From B1 sp034439755 (GTDB lineage: Bacteria > Bacteroidota > Bacteroidia > UKL13-3): a stretch of 64,000 nucleotides of DNA. Below are positions 16,049 to 25,787 of this stretch, in pieces. The stretch spans positions 31,290 through 95,289 of the forward strand of contig JAWXAZ010000011.1 of NCBI GenBank assembly GCA_034439755.1. Reading direction: 5' to 3'. Numbering within the stretch: position 1 is the stretch's first letter; every line of letters starts with the position of its first letter. Under the pieces are notes generated by a model, which worked only from the letters and a program-made list of their open reading frames with translations, was not told where the DNA came from and did no database searches. Made by a program: the position numbers and the translations under genes.

Positions 16049-18301
16049 GGTTGGAATGATTGGCAATTGATTTATTCTCTTGTAATTTAACCTGTCGAAG
16101 AAGAAAATGTTTTCTCTATCGTAAATATTTGTGGCCGATAAAATAAAGGTCATAGCTTGGTGGCGACTAAAATAAATTTTCTTGGAAATGGAAGCATCTA
16201 ACCTGTGAAAATAGGGTAGGCGACCCGTATTAACATCGGTATAATTTACACCTAAAGTTCCATTTTGGTTGTTAACATTTCCGCCTACAGCGCCGCCAAA
16301 GTTGAGCATTTCATAAAAGCCTTGGGTTTGTGTAAATGGAAAGCCCGAACCAAAATTCCACCTGGAATTAATACTCCACGATTTCTTTTCGCCAAACGCA
16401 TACGTATAGACTAAATTGATGTTGTGACGGCGATCGAAATGCGGGGTATATTCTCTTCTGCCATCATTGCGTGTAACAAACGTTAAAGAATAAACGGCCC
16501 AGAAATACATATTTCTATATTCATATTTTATGCGCGCATCTGCACCATAAGCTTTGCCTGTTTCTTTAATAACATCGGCTTTTAAATAATATGGTTTGGC
16601 AAGGTTTTGGGTGTTATCGTTGTAAATTTTGTCCCTATTAATATTTGTAATTTGAGAGAAGTTTTTGATGAATCCTTCAATATTTATTTCGATGCTTCTG
16701 CCTAAATCTATTTCGGTACCAATTACTAAATGCTCTGCTGTTTGTCTTCTTTTGCTGCTGTTAACTTTATCGGGCGACGATAAAAAACCGTAAAATAAAT
16801 TCACCACATCTTGGTCGCTCACAGCACCCATTAAGTTCTGAGAGTATGTGCCAGCCGCCAGTTTAAGCCTAAGCCTGCTGGTAACATTATACTTCACACC
16901 TAACCTTGGTTCAAGGCTACCCTCTGTTAAAGAAGAATAATAGATTGCCCTTAAACCTGGTTCAACCACCAACCTATTCCATACCTTTTTGTATTTTATA
17001 AAAGTATGTATTTCCGAAGAGTAATCGTCTTGCACCAGCTCCTTACCCACGCTATTGGTATATTTAAATTTGGTTGAAAAGCCAATGGCTTCAACGCCAT
17101 ATCTAATATCGTCTTTGCCAATAAAGTTGGTGAAATTAATGTTTGCATTAAAACTGCTGATATAACTTTCTCTTGGGTAATTATCCAAGGTTTTTTGGTC
17201 CATTAAATAATTGGAATAACCCAAATTAGCATTAATAAGCGTATTGGATCCATCTGGAATAATCATGGCATTTCCACCAAAGCCGTTCGAAGTCCAAAGA
17301 TATTGGTTGGCCGGAAAATTTGTTTTGTCGTCGAAATGAAAACCAAATAGGTTGAACCTACTTCCATTTGGCGAGATATTGGAGAATTTGCCATACACAT
17401 CGTTAAAAGAATAGGGCAAGCCATTTACATTGTCGGCATAACGGTATAAAACAGGAGCGGTCTTGTTTAAGTAAGACGTTTTATACGAGAGAATATAAGA
17501 AGAACTCCCGCCATCTTCGGTAAATTTTTTAAATGGGCCTTCCAATAAAATTTTGGCTGTTATGGGGTTGGCAGCAAGCTTTCCAGAGAACTTTTTCTTG
17601 TCGCCCTCACGCGTACTTACATCAATGATACCACTAATTCTACCACCATATTGCGCGTTAAAGCCGCCAGAGCTCACCTCGGCATTTCTAATAATATCGG
17701 CATCAAAAACAGAGAAAAGGCCAATGCTGTGAAACGGATTGTAAATAATCATGCCATCGAGCATTACCTTATTCATAACTGGCGGCCCACCTCTAATATA
17801 AAGTTGCCCACCTTGATCGCCGCTAAAGTTAACCCCAGGCAATACCTGTAAATACTGAACCAAATCTGGTTCACCCCCAAAAGTTGGGAGTTGTTTTAAT
17901 TCTTTTTGAGTAATGAGGTTGGTAGAAATATTAACATTTTCCTTGGCTTTTTGCTTGTCGGCCTTAATTTCAACCGTTTTAAGTTCGAACTTTTTTTCTT
18001 TTATGAATAGATTTTGCGTAACCAAACCACCAGCTTTTAAATTAATTTTAGCATATGCCGTATCGTAACCTAAGCCAAAGCTCATAAGCGTGTATATGCC
18101 AGGAGTAACCTTAGATAACGTATAAAAACCGTTTGCATCTGTGGTTTTACCCACCATAAGTTCCTTGATTACCACATTGGTAGAAAGCATGGGTTCACCT
18201 GTTTCTTTGTCGTAAACAAAGCCCCTAATTTCGCCTGTTTGGGCAAAAGAATATGAAGTTATAAAAGTAAGTAGTAAAGCAAAAAGCGTCTTTTTAAGCA
18301 T
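16025..18301 (-). CDS. TonB-dependent receptor with CarboxypepD_reg domain
   Basis: The protein is about 758 residues from the ATG at 18301 (MLKKTLFALLL, signal peptide ending SYSFAQ). The longer start at 18337 adds a non-signal leader and is rejected. Domain order is CarboxypepD_reg (EIRGFVYDKETGEPML), plug (YLQVLPGVNFSGDQGGQLYIRGG) and a beta barrel ending LGFNYTF with the terminal aromatic of outer-membrane proteins. The ligand is unknown, and no SusD partner is adjacent. Convergent with the GT39-like gene, it shares 24 bases of 3' coding sequence with it. Confidence 0.92.
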   Translation of the reverse strand: MLKKTLFALLLTFITSYSFAQTGEIRGFVYDKETGEPMLSTNVVIKELMVGKTTDANGFYTLSKVTPGIYTLMSFGLGYDTAYAKINLKAGGLVTQNLFIKEKKFELKTVEIKADKQKAKENVNISTNLITQKELKQLPTFGGEPDLVQYLQVLPGVNFSGDQGGQLYIRGGPPVMNKVMLDGMIIYNPFHSIGLFSVFDADIIRNAEVSSGGFNAQYGGRISGIIDVSTREGDKKKFSGKLAANPITAKILLEGPFKKFTEDGGSSSYILSYKTSYLNKTAPVLYRYADNVNGLPYSFNDVYGKFSNISPNGSRFNLFGFHFDDKTNFPANQYLWTSNGFGGNAMIIPDGSNTLINANLGYSNYLMDQKTLDNYPRESYISSFNANINFTNFIGKDDIRYGVEAIGFSTKFKYTNSVGKELVQDDYSSEIHTFIKYKKVWNRLVVEPGLRAIYYSSLTEGSLEPRLGVKYNVTSRLRLKLAAGTYSQNLMGAVSDQDVVNLFYGFLSSPDKVNSSKRRQTAEHLVIGTEIDLGRSIEINIEGFIKNFSQITNINRDKIYNDNTQNLAKPYYLKADVIKETGKAYGADARIKYEYRNMYFWAVYSLTFVTRNDGRREYTPHFDRRHNINLVYTYAFGEKKSWSINSRWNFGSGFPFTQTQGFYEMLNFGGAVGGNVNNQNGTLGVNYTDVNTGRLPYFHRLDASISKKIYFSRHQAMTFILSATNIYDRENIFFFDRLNYKRINQLPIIPTLGFNYTF

Positions 18302-18424
18302 AATGTTCTCTAAAGTTGGCGAATAATGGGGGCGCAATAGGCACCCTATTAAAGTGGCACGAATATAATGGAAGTACCTAAATTATTAATAAAAGTTGCT
18401 TTTGAGTGTTTGATTCATATAAAA

Positions 18425-18456
18425 TTGAGAAAAATTTTAGTGAAAAGCTTAATTTG
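18425..18456 (+). promoter_or_regulatory. Candidate promoter of the polysaccharide cluster
   Basis: TTG (18425-18427), a 21-base spacer and TTaaTTTG (18449-18456) match the Bacteroidetes promoter with one mismatch and lie 25 bases before the first ATG. A small inverted repeat, aaagctt/aagcttt (18444-18465), overlaps the box. Confidence 0.35.
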
Positions 18457-18480
18457 CAAGCTTTCAACAAAATTTGATTA

Positions 18481-20973
18481 ATGAAGAAAACGCAATTGAA
18501 AACCAGATTTTTTAACTTTAAAGAAGTCATAAGTTTTGTACTTATTATTTTTTACATTCAAATTTCTTTACCAAGGGTATTGGGTCAAACTAATAAAATG
18601 GTTCAGGAGAATTTAGCTAATATTAAAACTGACGAATTGAGCGATAAGCAGATAGGAAATTTTAGAGACAAATATTTGGCGCAGGGTTATAACCTAGATG
18701 ACATAGAATTTGAATTGCAAAAGCGTGGAATGTCTGGCACTGAAATAAGTAAAATCAAGATTAGATTGGAAAAATTATCTGTAACAAAAAATAGGCAAGA
18801 GGGAAGTGTAGATTTTAAAACGAAGGGAAACAATAGAGTTAAAACTGAAAATCAAGAGCCGCTATTTTCAGATAAAGATAATCCATTTCAGGCATTATTA
18901 CCTAAGATTTTTGGTTCAGACCTATTTAATAACCCACGTTTAAGTTTTGAGCCTAATTTAAAAATGGCTACACCTTTAAATTACCAAATTGGACCAGAAG
19001 ATGAATTATTGGTAGATATTTTTGGGTTTTCTGAACAGAGTTTTAAATTGGTTGTGAGTCCTGAAGGAAATATTCGAGTTCCAAATTATGGTCCAATTCA
19101 AGTATTGGGATTAACGATAGATCAGGCGCAGCAGAAAATAAGAAATCAATTGATAAAAATTTACCCAAGAATTAGCACTGGCGAGACCTCTATTGCAGTT
19201 AATTTGGGCAATATACGGAATATTCAAGTTACAATTTTGGGCGAGGTAGTATTACCTGGAACCTATTCATTGCCTTCATTGGCTTCGGTTTTTAATGCTT
19301 TATATGTTTCTGGAGGGCCAAATATGAATGGGTCTTTTAGGAATATTAAGGTTATACGTAGCAACAAAGTAATTGCCAAAATTGACATGTATGATTTTTT
19401 AGTAAATGGAAATTCAAAAGGCAACCTTACCCTAAAAGATCAAGATGTTATTAAAGTTGAGCCTTACGAAGTGCGTGTAGAATTGAATGGATTTGTGAAA
19501 CGTGATGGTTTTTTTGAGTTATTGCCAAAAGAAAATTTGAGTAATTTGCTTAAGTACGCTGGCGGTTATTCATCACAAGCCTATACAAAAAGGATTAAAG
19601 TTGTTAGAAATACAGGAAGCATGAAAAGCGTTTCTGATATTGCCCAAGAAAAGTTTGCTCAATTTTTCCCTCAAAATGGAGATGTTTTTATGGTGGATAG
19701 CATTTTAAATCGGTATGAAAATAGAGTGCAAATTGAGGGAGCAGTTTTTAGGCCGGGTTATTTTAGTATTAATGAAAATGCCACGCTTAAAACTTTAATT
19801 GCCAATGCTGAGGGTTTAAAAGAAGATGCTTTTTTAACGCGTGCCACCATTTTAAGAACCAAAGAAGATAATTCGCTGGAGATGATTTCAGTGAATCTTC
19901 AATCCTTAATAGAAGGGTCAGATGATTTAAAACTTAAGCGGGAAGATAAAATTACAATTGCCTCTAAAACGGAAATGCGAGAGGTTTTAAATTTAACTAT
20001 TAATGGAAATGTACTTAAGCCTGGCGAGTATCCATATGCTTCTAAAATGAAGATTGAAGACCTCATTATTCTTGCAGGTGGTTTAAAAGAAGCGGCGTCT
20101 TTAACCAATATTCAAATTGCACAGCGTTCTTTTGAGGTAGATAAATCGTTAGCAAATGGAGAAATTGCTAAAGTTCAAACCCTTTCAATAAATAAAGAAC
20201 TAAAGTCTGACCCAAACTATAACTATGAATTAAAGCCTTATGATATTGTAACTATTTTTTCAATTCCAGGTTACCAAGAGCAAATTCAAGTAGAGGTAAA
20301 TGGAGAGGTTATGTTTCCAGGGAAATATGTTTTATCTAAAGGTAACGAACGTATTTCTGATATTATAAGACGTTCTGGTGGCTTAACGGCAAGTGGCTTT
20401 TCGGGTGGTGCCATTTTAATACGTAAAAAGGGAAACACCTACCAAGATTTAATTGTGAAGCAGAATAAGTTAGATGCATTAAAAAAATTGAGTAAAGATA
20501 CCTCAAAAATATCAAATGAAATTGAAAAAGAAATGTCACGCGAGGCTGATATTGTAGGAATAAACTTGGAACGTATATTAAAGAAGTCAGGCTCAAAAGA
20601 AGATTTGTTTATGCGCGAAGGTGATATTTTGGAAGTACCCTTTTTAAAGCAAACAGTTTTGGTAAGTGGGCAAGTTCTTTACCCTGTTCGCTTGCGTTAT
20701 GAAAGCAGAAGTAATTTTCGAAGTTATGTTTCTATGGCAGGTGGATTCAGCTCAAAAGCCTTAAAAAAGCGGTCTTATATTGTGTATGCCAATGGTACAG
20801 CTAAAGATACCAAAAGCTTTTTGTTTTTCAAGGTGTATCCAAAAGTTAAACCAGGAGCAGAAATTGTAATTCCTCTTCGAGATGAAAGGAAGTCTATCTC
20901 TGCTATAGAATTAGTAACAATAGCAACTAGTTTAACAAGCATGGTGTTTATATTATCCACTTTAACTAAATAG
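18481..20973 (+). CDS. Polysaccharide export protein with multiple SLBB domains (Wza-like)
   Basis: The 830-residue protein has a signal/anchor (residues 16-36) and a Poly_export domain near 165-240 (YQIGPEDELLVDIFGFSEQ, GPIQVLGLTIDQA). Six SLBB-type repeats follow, starting near residues 249, 332, 415, 504, 603 and 725, each with a G-V-x-x-P-G-x-Y core and an ending GG. A hydrophobic helix lies near the C-terminus (about 806-828). It is about twice the length of E. coli Wza, as in other Bacteroidota and myxobacterial exporters. It should form the outer-membrane channel for polysaccharide export. The Wzz-like gene begins four bases after its stop. Confidence 0.9.
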   Translation: MKKTQLKTRFFNFKEVISFVLIIFYIQISLPRVLGQTNKMVQENLANIKTDELSDKQIGNFRDKYLAQGYNLDDIEFELQKRGMSGTEISKIKIRLEKLSVTKNRQEGSVDFKTKGNNRVKTENQEPLFSDKDNPFQALLPKIFGSDLFNNPRLSFEPNLKMATPLNYQIGPEDELLVDIFGFSEQSFKLVVSPEGNIRVPNYGPIQVLGLTIDQAQQKIRNQLIKIYPRISTGETSIAVNLGNIRNIQVTILGEVVLPGTYSLPSLASVFNALYVSGGPNMNGSFRNIKVIRSNKVIAKIDMYDFLVNGNSKGNLTLKDQDVIKVEPYEVRVELNGFVKRDGFFELLPKENLSNLLKYAGGYSSQAYTKRIKVVRNTGSMKSVSDIAQEKFAQFFPQNGDVFMVDSILNRYENRVQIEGAVFRPGYFSINENATLKTLIANAEGLKEDAFLTRATILRTKEDNSLEMISVNLQSLIEGSDDLKLKREDKITIASKTEMREVLNLTINGNVLKPGEYPYASKMKIEDLIILAGGLKEAASLTNIQIAQRSFEVDKSLANGEIAKVQTLSINKELKSDPNYNYELKPYDIVTIFSIPGYQEQIQVEVNGEVMFPGKYVLSKGNERISDIIRRSGGLTASGFSGGAILIRKKGNTYQDLIVKQNKLDALKKLSKDTSKISNEIEKEMSREADIVGINLERILKKSGSKEDLFMREGDILEVPFLKQTVLVSGQVLYPVRLRYESRSNFRSYVSMAGGFSSKALKKRSYIVYANGTAKDTKSFLFFKVYPKVKPGAEIVIPLRDERKSISAIELVTIATSLTSMVFILSTLTK

Positions 20974-20977
20974 GGAT

Positions 20978-22060
20978 ATGGATGAGAGTCAATTTACAAG
21001 TGAAAAGGTGGTTGAGTTAACAAGGGATTATTTTACCTTTTTGGCTAAAAAACTAAAGATAATTCTGACATTTACCCTAATTGGAATACTTATTGGTTTA
21101 TGCTATTCTATTCTAAAAAAGCCAACCTATGAAGCTAAATTAGTTTTTTTGCTTAATGATTCAAAATCTGTTGGTGTAGGTAGTTTGAATGCCCTGGCAG
21201 GACAGTTAGGATTGGGAGGGCAATCTGGCTTAAATGTATCTGAGGATAGGGTGTTTTATTTAGGGTACTCCAAGCGTATAATTGGCGGTGCATTATTAAG
21301 TATAAATGATAATGGAGAAACATTAGGAGACAGACTTATTGCAATCCGAAAATTAAAGGAAGCTTGGACTAAAGATACTATATTGAATCAATTTAATTCA
21401 TTTAAAGCAAGGAGTATCAGCACTCTTTCCTTACCGGAAAATAAGGCATTGGATCAATTAGTTCAACTCGTTTTGCTTTCAAAAAAATATTCGGTAGACT
21501 CCTATAAAAAGAAAGTTGCGAGCTTGGTGGGCTCTCAAAATAGTGGAATGATGTTTGTTAGTTTTGAATTTTCTGATGAATCTTTTGCCAAAGATTTTGT
21601 ACAATCTGTTTTCAATGAATTATCTAGTTTTTATGCTATTTCTGCAATTAAGTCATTACAAACTAATTATGACTTGATAAGTTACAGAGAGGATTCTCTT
21701 AGACTAGAATTGCAATTGTTAGAAGGGCAAATGGCAACAACCATTGACGATAATTTTCAGGTAAATAAATTTATTGGAAAAGTAAGTGAAAACAGGTTGC
21801 GTAGAAAGTTGGAAATTTTGTATTTATTTTATGCTGAGGTGATTAAAAACAAAGAAGTTGCCAAATTTAATTTAGAGCAAGAAAGGCCTGTTTTTCAGGT
21901 GGTAGATGGGCCAATGTTGCCATTGGAAGCCAAGTTCAAATCTAAAGTTGTGTATAGTTCATTAGCAGGATTTGGGATGCTTTTACTGGGAATTATTTTT
22001 TTTACAATAATTTATTTATGGCAAATTTGGCAATCTAATAAACAGTTTTTTATTAGTTAG
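20978..22060 (+). CDS. Wzz-type chain-length/co-polymerase protein
   Basis: The 360-residue protein has an N-terminal membrane helix (about 25-46), a long periplasmic part with coiled-coil potential (about 215-290) and a second helix near the C-terminus (about 325-350, ending FTIIYLWQIW). This is the polysaccharide co-polymerase layout. There is no Walker A/B or tyrosine-rich tail, so no BY-kinase domain is fused, and no separate Wzc kinase gene is seen nearby. It would set chain length together with the SLBB channel. Confidence 0.85.
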   Translation: MDESQFTSEKVVELTRDYFTFLAKKLKIILTFTLIGILIGLCYSILKKPTYEAKLVFLLNDSKSVGVGSLNALAGQLGLGGQSGLNVSEDRVFYLGYSKRIIGGALLSINDNGETLGDRLIAIRKLKEAWTKDTILNQFNSFKARSISTLSLPENKALDQLVQLVLLSKKYSVDSYKKKVASLVGSQNSGMMFVSFEFSDESFAKDFVQSVFNELSSFYAISAIKSLQTNYDLISYREDSLRLELQLLEGQMATTIDDNFQVNKFIGKVSENRLRRKLEILYLFYAEVIKNKEVAKFNLEQERPVFQVVDGPMLPLEAKFKSKVVYSSLAGFGMLLLGIIFFTIIYLWQIWQSNKQFFIS

Positions 22061-22068
22061 ATGCCCGC

Positions 22069-23292
22069 ATGAAAACATTGCAAAAAGCATTGAACTTTGG
22101 GATAGGTTTAATTATACTAAATAACTTATATCTTTTATCTGGGCTGACTCAAATTCCAAATGTATTGCTTATTGGAATATGTATGTTTTTTTCTATTTAT
22201 TATACTTTTGTGAATTGGAACACAACAAAGGCAGCATATTTATTAATTAATTGGTATGTAATTTTATGTGCTTTTTTTTCATTGTTTCTATTTTCCTTTG
22301 ATTACATGATTTATGAAAGTGAGGCAAGGTTTAATGATTTGATTCGTATTGTTTGGTATGCTTTTTATTTTACTTGGACCTATCTACTTTTTACAGACAA
22401 AAATTCCCTTTTGAATTGGATTAAACAACTTGCTTTTTGGTCGATTATCATTCTCATAATACAAGGTTTGTTTGAATATTACCAACCATATTTATGGACT
22501 TTTATGCTTTCTCCTAATGTAGAAAAACGAACAGTTGCCAGAATAGCTGGGAGCTTAATCGACAGCAATTCCTATGCTTGTAGTATGATTTTGTTATTTG
22601 CTGTTTATTTTAAGGAATATTTTAATAAAGTAAACCTATTTAAAATTGTGTACCTGTCCATGTTTTTTTTGGTAGTTATATATTTTAATGAATTAAGTGG
22701 TTCAAGGCAAGGTGCACTTATCATACTTTTATTTTTAAGTTACTTATTTTTTAAGAAAATGAGTTTTCAAAAGGTAAAAAAGGTGTTATTGGTATTTGGC
22801 GGCTTGATAATATTGTTCACTATTTTTAATCAACAAATTTTTGATTATTCTGAATCAAATCCATATTCTGCTTTAGGAAGGTTTTTGAATAATTCTGATA
22901 ACAAAGCCTTACAAAGTAACATTGATAGGCAAAACTCCATATATCAAGGGATATTGTTTTTATCTGAAAGTTACTTTCTTTTTGGACCGGGTATATTAAA
23001 TTTTGCTTCTAGGTGGGCAAATTTTACCAGTGCGCATGAGCCCCATATAGGTTTCTTATTTTTATTGGTTCAATTTGGTGCCTTAACCATTCCTATTTTT
23101 TATATTTTTTATTTGAGTTTTTTGCGTTCTAAAACTGTAAAATTAGCGGTAATAACATTGGCATTATTTATCCATTTATCCTTACAGCCTAATTCGGTTT
23201 ATTATGCCATAACATTTTTCGTTTTTTTTTATACTGATATAAAGTATGCCTACAAACTTGAATCTATTGGGAAGGAGGAGTTTGTTCAATAA
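22069..23292 (+). CDS. O-antigen ligase/polymerase-like membrane protein (Wzy-type)
   Basis: The 407-residue protein has about ten hydrophobic segments and a large loop between late helices. It carries ELSGSRQGALIILLF near residue 213 and GPGILNFAS with SAHEPHIGFLFLL near residues 305-335, the R and H region of Wzy/WaaL proteins. Sequence identity in this family is always weak, so the call rests on topology and position between Wzz-like and Wzx-like genes. It would join lipid-linked repeat units in the periplasm. Confidence 0.78.
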   Translation: MKTLQKALNFGIGLIILNNLYLLSGLTQIPNVLLIGICMFFSIYYTFVNWNTTKAAYLLINWYVILCAFFSLFLFSFDYMIYESEARFNDLIRIVWYAFYFTWTYLLFTDKNSLLNWIKQLAFWSIIILIIQGLFEYYQPYLWTFMLSPNVEKRTVARIAGSLIDSNSYACSMILLFAVYFKEYFNKVNLFKIVYLSMFFLVVIYFNELSGSRQGALIILLFLSYLFFKKMSFQKVKKVLLVFGGLIILFTIFNQQIFDYSESNPYSALGRFLNNSDNKALQSNIDRQNSIYQGILFLSESYFLFGPGILNFASRWANFTSAHEPHIGFLFLLVQFGALTIPIFYIFYLSFLRSKTVKLAVITLALFIHLSLQPNSVYYAITFFVFFYTDIKYAYKLESIGKEEFVQ

Positions 23293-24646
23293 TTTGATAT
23301 CATATTTTAGACACCTATCCACAAAGGGCAGGTCATATACGATGGCACTAAACGTGCTTGTTTCCTTTTTTACCAGAGGTAGTGTAGCAGTAATTTCTTT
23401 GTTATTGGTGCCTATTTTACTTAAATTACTTACTAAAGAAGAATTTGGAACGTGGCAAACTATTACCTCAGTGATATCTTGGTTTTATTTTTTAGATATT
23501 GGATTAGGCAATGGGTTAAAAAATTTGTTTGCCTTATCATTGGCTGAAAACGATGAGCAAAAGGCCAAAGAATATTTAAGCACAACCTATGCACTTACTG
23601 GTATTGTTTCTATTGGTTTCTTAGTTTTATTTGAACTATTTTTCCCTTTTATTAGTTGGACCGGGGTATTTAATACATCAAAAATTAGCATTAATACTTT
23701 TCAGTGGGTAATTCAGTTTGTGTTTATTGCTTTTGGATTTAAACTTTTTTTTTCCGTTTTAACATCCACATTGATTGCTAATCAACAGTTTGGTGCTAGC
23801 ACTTTTATCGATTTTTTTTCAAATATTTTAATATTGGTATTTACTTGGCTGTTGAGTTTTTATGAAATAAAATCTTTGTTTTGGATTAGTTTTGTTTTTA
23901 GTTTCTCACCTATTTTTATATTTATTCTAGGTCATATTTATTTTTATGGTTTTAATAGCTTAAAGCATTTTAGGCCTTCTTTCTTGCACATAAAATTCTC
24001 TTTAAGTAAAGTTTTGTTTGGCAAAGGACTTCAGTTCTTTTTTATTCAGATTGCATTTGTATTACTATTTGCAGCGAATAACATGGTAGTTTCTCAGCTT
24101 TTTGGACCACAATATGTAGTTGATTTAAGTGTTCTTAATAAGTTATTTTCTATACCCATGATGGGATATTTGATAGTTTTGGGTCCATTTTGGTCTGGAT
24201 TTACGATAGCCTATCATAAAAATGATTTTGCTTGGATAAGGGTTACCATAAAACGATTATTGTTTATTTGGTCTTTGTTTTTTGCAATGATTCTTGGTAT
24301 GGTATTCTTTTTTGATGAAATAGCTCAGTTTTGGTTAGGTAGCAACCGCATTCATTTTTCCTCATTGGTTATATTGTATGGAGTTTTTGCTTCTTTAAGC
24401 AGTTTTAATAATATTTTCTCCTACTTTTTAAATGGGGTTGGAGCCTTGCGTGTTCAGCTAATTGCGTCTGTAATTTTGAGTATTGTAAGCATACCACTTT
24501 CGGTCTTTATGTGTAAATTGCCTGGATTAGGAGTAAATGGAGTTTTGGTTTCTAATATTATTTGTTTATTGGTTAGTGCCATTATTGGTCCACTTCAATG
24601 CTATTTTCTTATTTATAAAAAGGCACGAGGAATTTGGATAAATTGA
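23246..24646 (+). CDS. Polysaccharide flippase (Wzx/MATE-like)
   Basis: The 466-residue protein has about 12-14 hydrophobic segments. The region from residue 33 (MALNVLVSFFTRGSVAV, then LLVPILLKLLTKEEFGTWQT) is the classic start of Bacteroidota O-antigen flippases. The annotated start overlaps the preceding gene by 47 bases; an internal ATG at 23342 is the alternative, although homologues often carry a short cytoplasmic leader. It should move undecaprenyl-linked repeat units across the inner membrane. Its terminal aatttggataaa recurs 51 bases downstream. Confidence 0.85.
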   Translation: MPTNLNLLGRRSLFNNLISYFRHLSTKGRSYTMALNVLVSFFTRGSVAVISLLLVPILLKLLTKEEFGTWQTITSVISWFYFLDIGLGNGLKNLFALSLAENDEQKAKEYLSTTYALTGIVSIGFLVLFELFFPFISWTGVFNTSKISINTFQWVIQFVFIAFGFKLFFSVLTSTLIANQQFGASTFIDFFSNILILVFTWLLSFYEIKSLFWISFVFSFSPIFIFILGHIYFYGFNSLKHFRPSFLHIKFSLSKVLFGKGLQFFFIQIAFVLLFAANNMVVSQLFGPQYVVDLSVLNKLFSIPMMGYLIVLGPFWSGFTIAYHKNDFAWIRVTIKRLLFIWSLFFAMILGMVFFFDEIAQFWLGSNRIHFSSLVILYGVFASLSSFNNIFSYFLNGVGALRVQLIASVILSIVSIPLSVFMCKLPGLGVNGVLVSNIICLLVSAIIGPLQCYFLIYKKARGIWIN

Positions 24647-24695
24647 ATTATTTTGCCATTCTTACTTATTTACACTAAATTAATTTGGATAAAAA

Positions 24696-25787
24696 ATGGA
24701 AATTAGAATACCTGTATATAAACCCTCATTAAGTGGAAATGAGAAGAAGTATGTTAATGAATGTATCGATACAACATGGATTTCATCAAAAGGTAAATTT
24801 ATTGGTGAATTTGAATCAGCCTTTTCTGGTTTTATTGGTTGCAAACATGCGTCTGCAGTTTCAAATGGAACGGTAGCTATTCATTTGGCCATGCTTGCCT
24901 TAGGCATTGGATCAGGAGATGAGGTAATAGTTCCTACACTTACTTATATAGCCTCTGTAAATGCAATTTCCTATGTTGGCGCCAAGCCTGTTTTTGTAGA
25001 TTCATTGCCTGATACTTGGCAAATGGATCCAGAAGATGTAGTAAGAAAAATTACAAGTAAAACAAAATGCGTTTTGGCCGTACATTTGTATGGGCAACCT
25101 TGCGATATGGTAGCATTAAAACAAATTTGTGAGCAGAATCAATTGTTTTTAATTGAAGATTGTGCAGAAGGGATAGGGTCAGAATTTCAAAATCAACGTT
25201 TAGGTTCATTCGGAGATATTTCTACCTTTAGTTTTTTTGGTAATAAAACTATAACTACGGGAGAAGGCGGAATGGTTTTAACAAATAATGAAACCTTACA
25301 TCAAAGAGTAAATCATTTTAAGGGACAAGGTTTAGCGCAACACCGGCAATATTGGCATGATGTGGTTGGTTATAATTATCGCATGACAAATATTTGTGCC
25401 GCAATTGGATTGGCTCAGTTTGAGCAAATTGATACTTTTATTTCAAAAAAGATTCAAATCGCTCAATGGTACAAGGATTTCCTTAAAGAGGCTGATGTAG
25501 AAATACACCAACAAGGCAAAAATAGCAAGCATACTTATTGGATGGTATCAGTTTTGGTTAAAGATTCCAAAGATAGAGATCCTTTAAGATCGCATTTGGC
25601 AGCAGCAGGAATAGAAACGAGGCCTTTGTTTTTTCCGGTTCATACAATGCCAATGTACAGTAAAAATTATCAGAAATTTTCTGTAGCAGAAGATCTGGGT
25701 TGGAGAGGAATTAATTTGCCAAGTTATCCCTTGCTAAAAATTGATGATGTTCGTTTTATTTGTGATCAAATAATATCCTATAAGTGA
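24696..25787 (+). CDS. DegT/DnrJ/EryC1-family PLP sugar aminotransferase
   Basis: The 363-residue protein opens IPVYKPSLSGNEKKYV and has VSNGTVAIHLAM near residue 58, EDCAEGIGSE near 155 and SFFGNKTITTGEGGM, where the lysine (about 184) should bind PLP. It resembles perosamine-synthetase-like enzymes that aminate the C4 keto group of a nucleotide sugar. The next gene is a PglD-like acyltransferase, and their stop and start overlap, so the pair probably makes a 4-N-acyl-amino sugar. The dehydratase that would supply the 4-keto sugar is not in the window. Confidence 0.9.
   Translation: MEIRIPVYKPSLSGNEKKYVNECIDTTWISSKGKFIGEFESAFSGFIGCKHASAVSNGTVAIHLAMLALGIGSGDEVIVPTLTYIASVNAISYVGAKPVFVDSLPDTWQMDPEDVVRKITSKTKCVLAVHLYGQPCDMVALKQICEQNQLFLIEDCAEGIGSEFQNQRLGSFGDISTFSFFGNKTITTGEGGMVLTNNETLHQRVNHFKGQGLAQHRQYWHDVVGYNYRMTNICAAIGLAQFEQIDTFISKKIQIAQWYKDFLKEADVEIHQQGKNSKHTYWMVSVLVKDSKDRDPLRSHLAAAGIETRPLFFPVHTMPMYSKNYQKFSVAEDLGWRGINLPSYPLLKIDDVRFICDQIISYK

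Noticed and set aside
24632..24694. Fourth case of a duplicated gene 3' end (aatttggataaa at the flippase end and again about 51 bases later)
   Set aside because: Only 12 bases match and the spacer differs, so chance in AT-rich DNA cannot be excluded.
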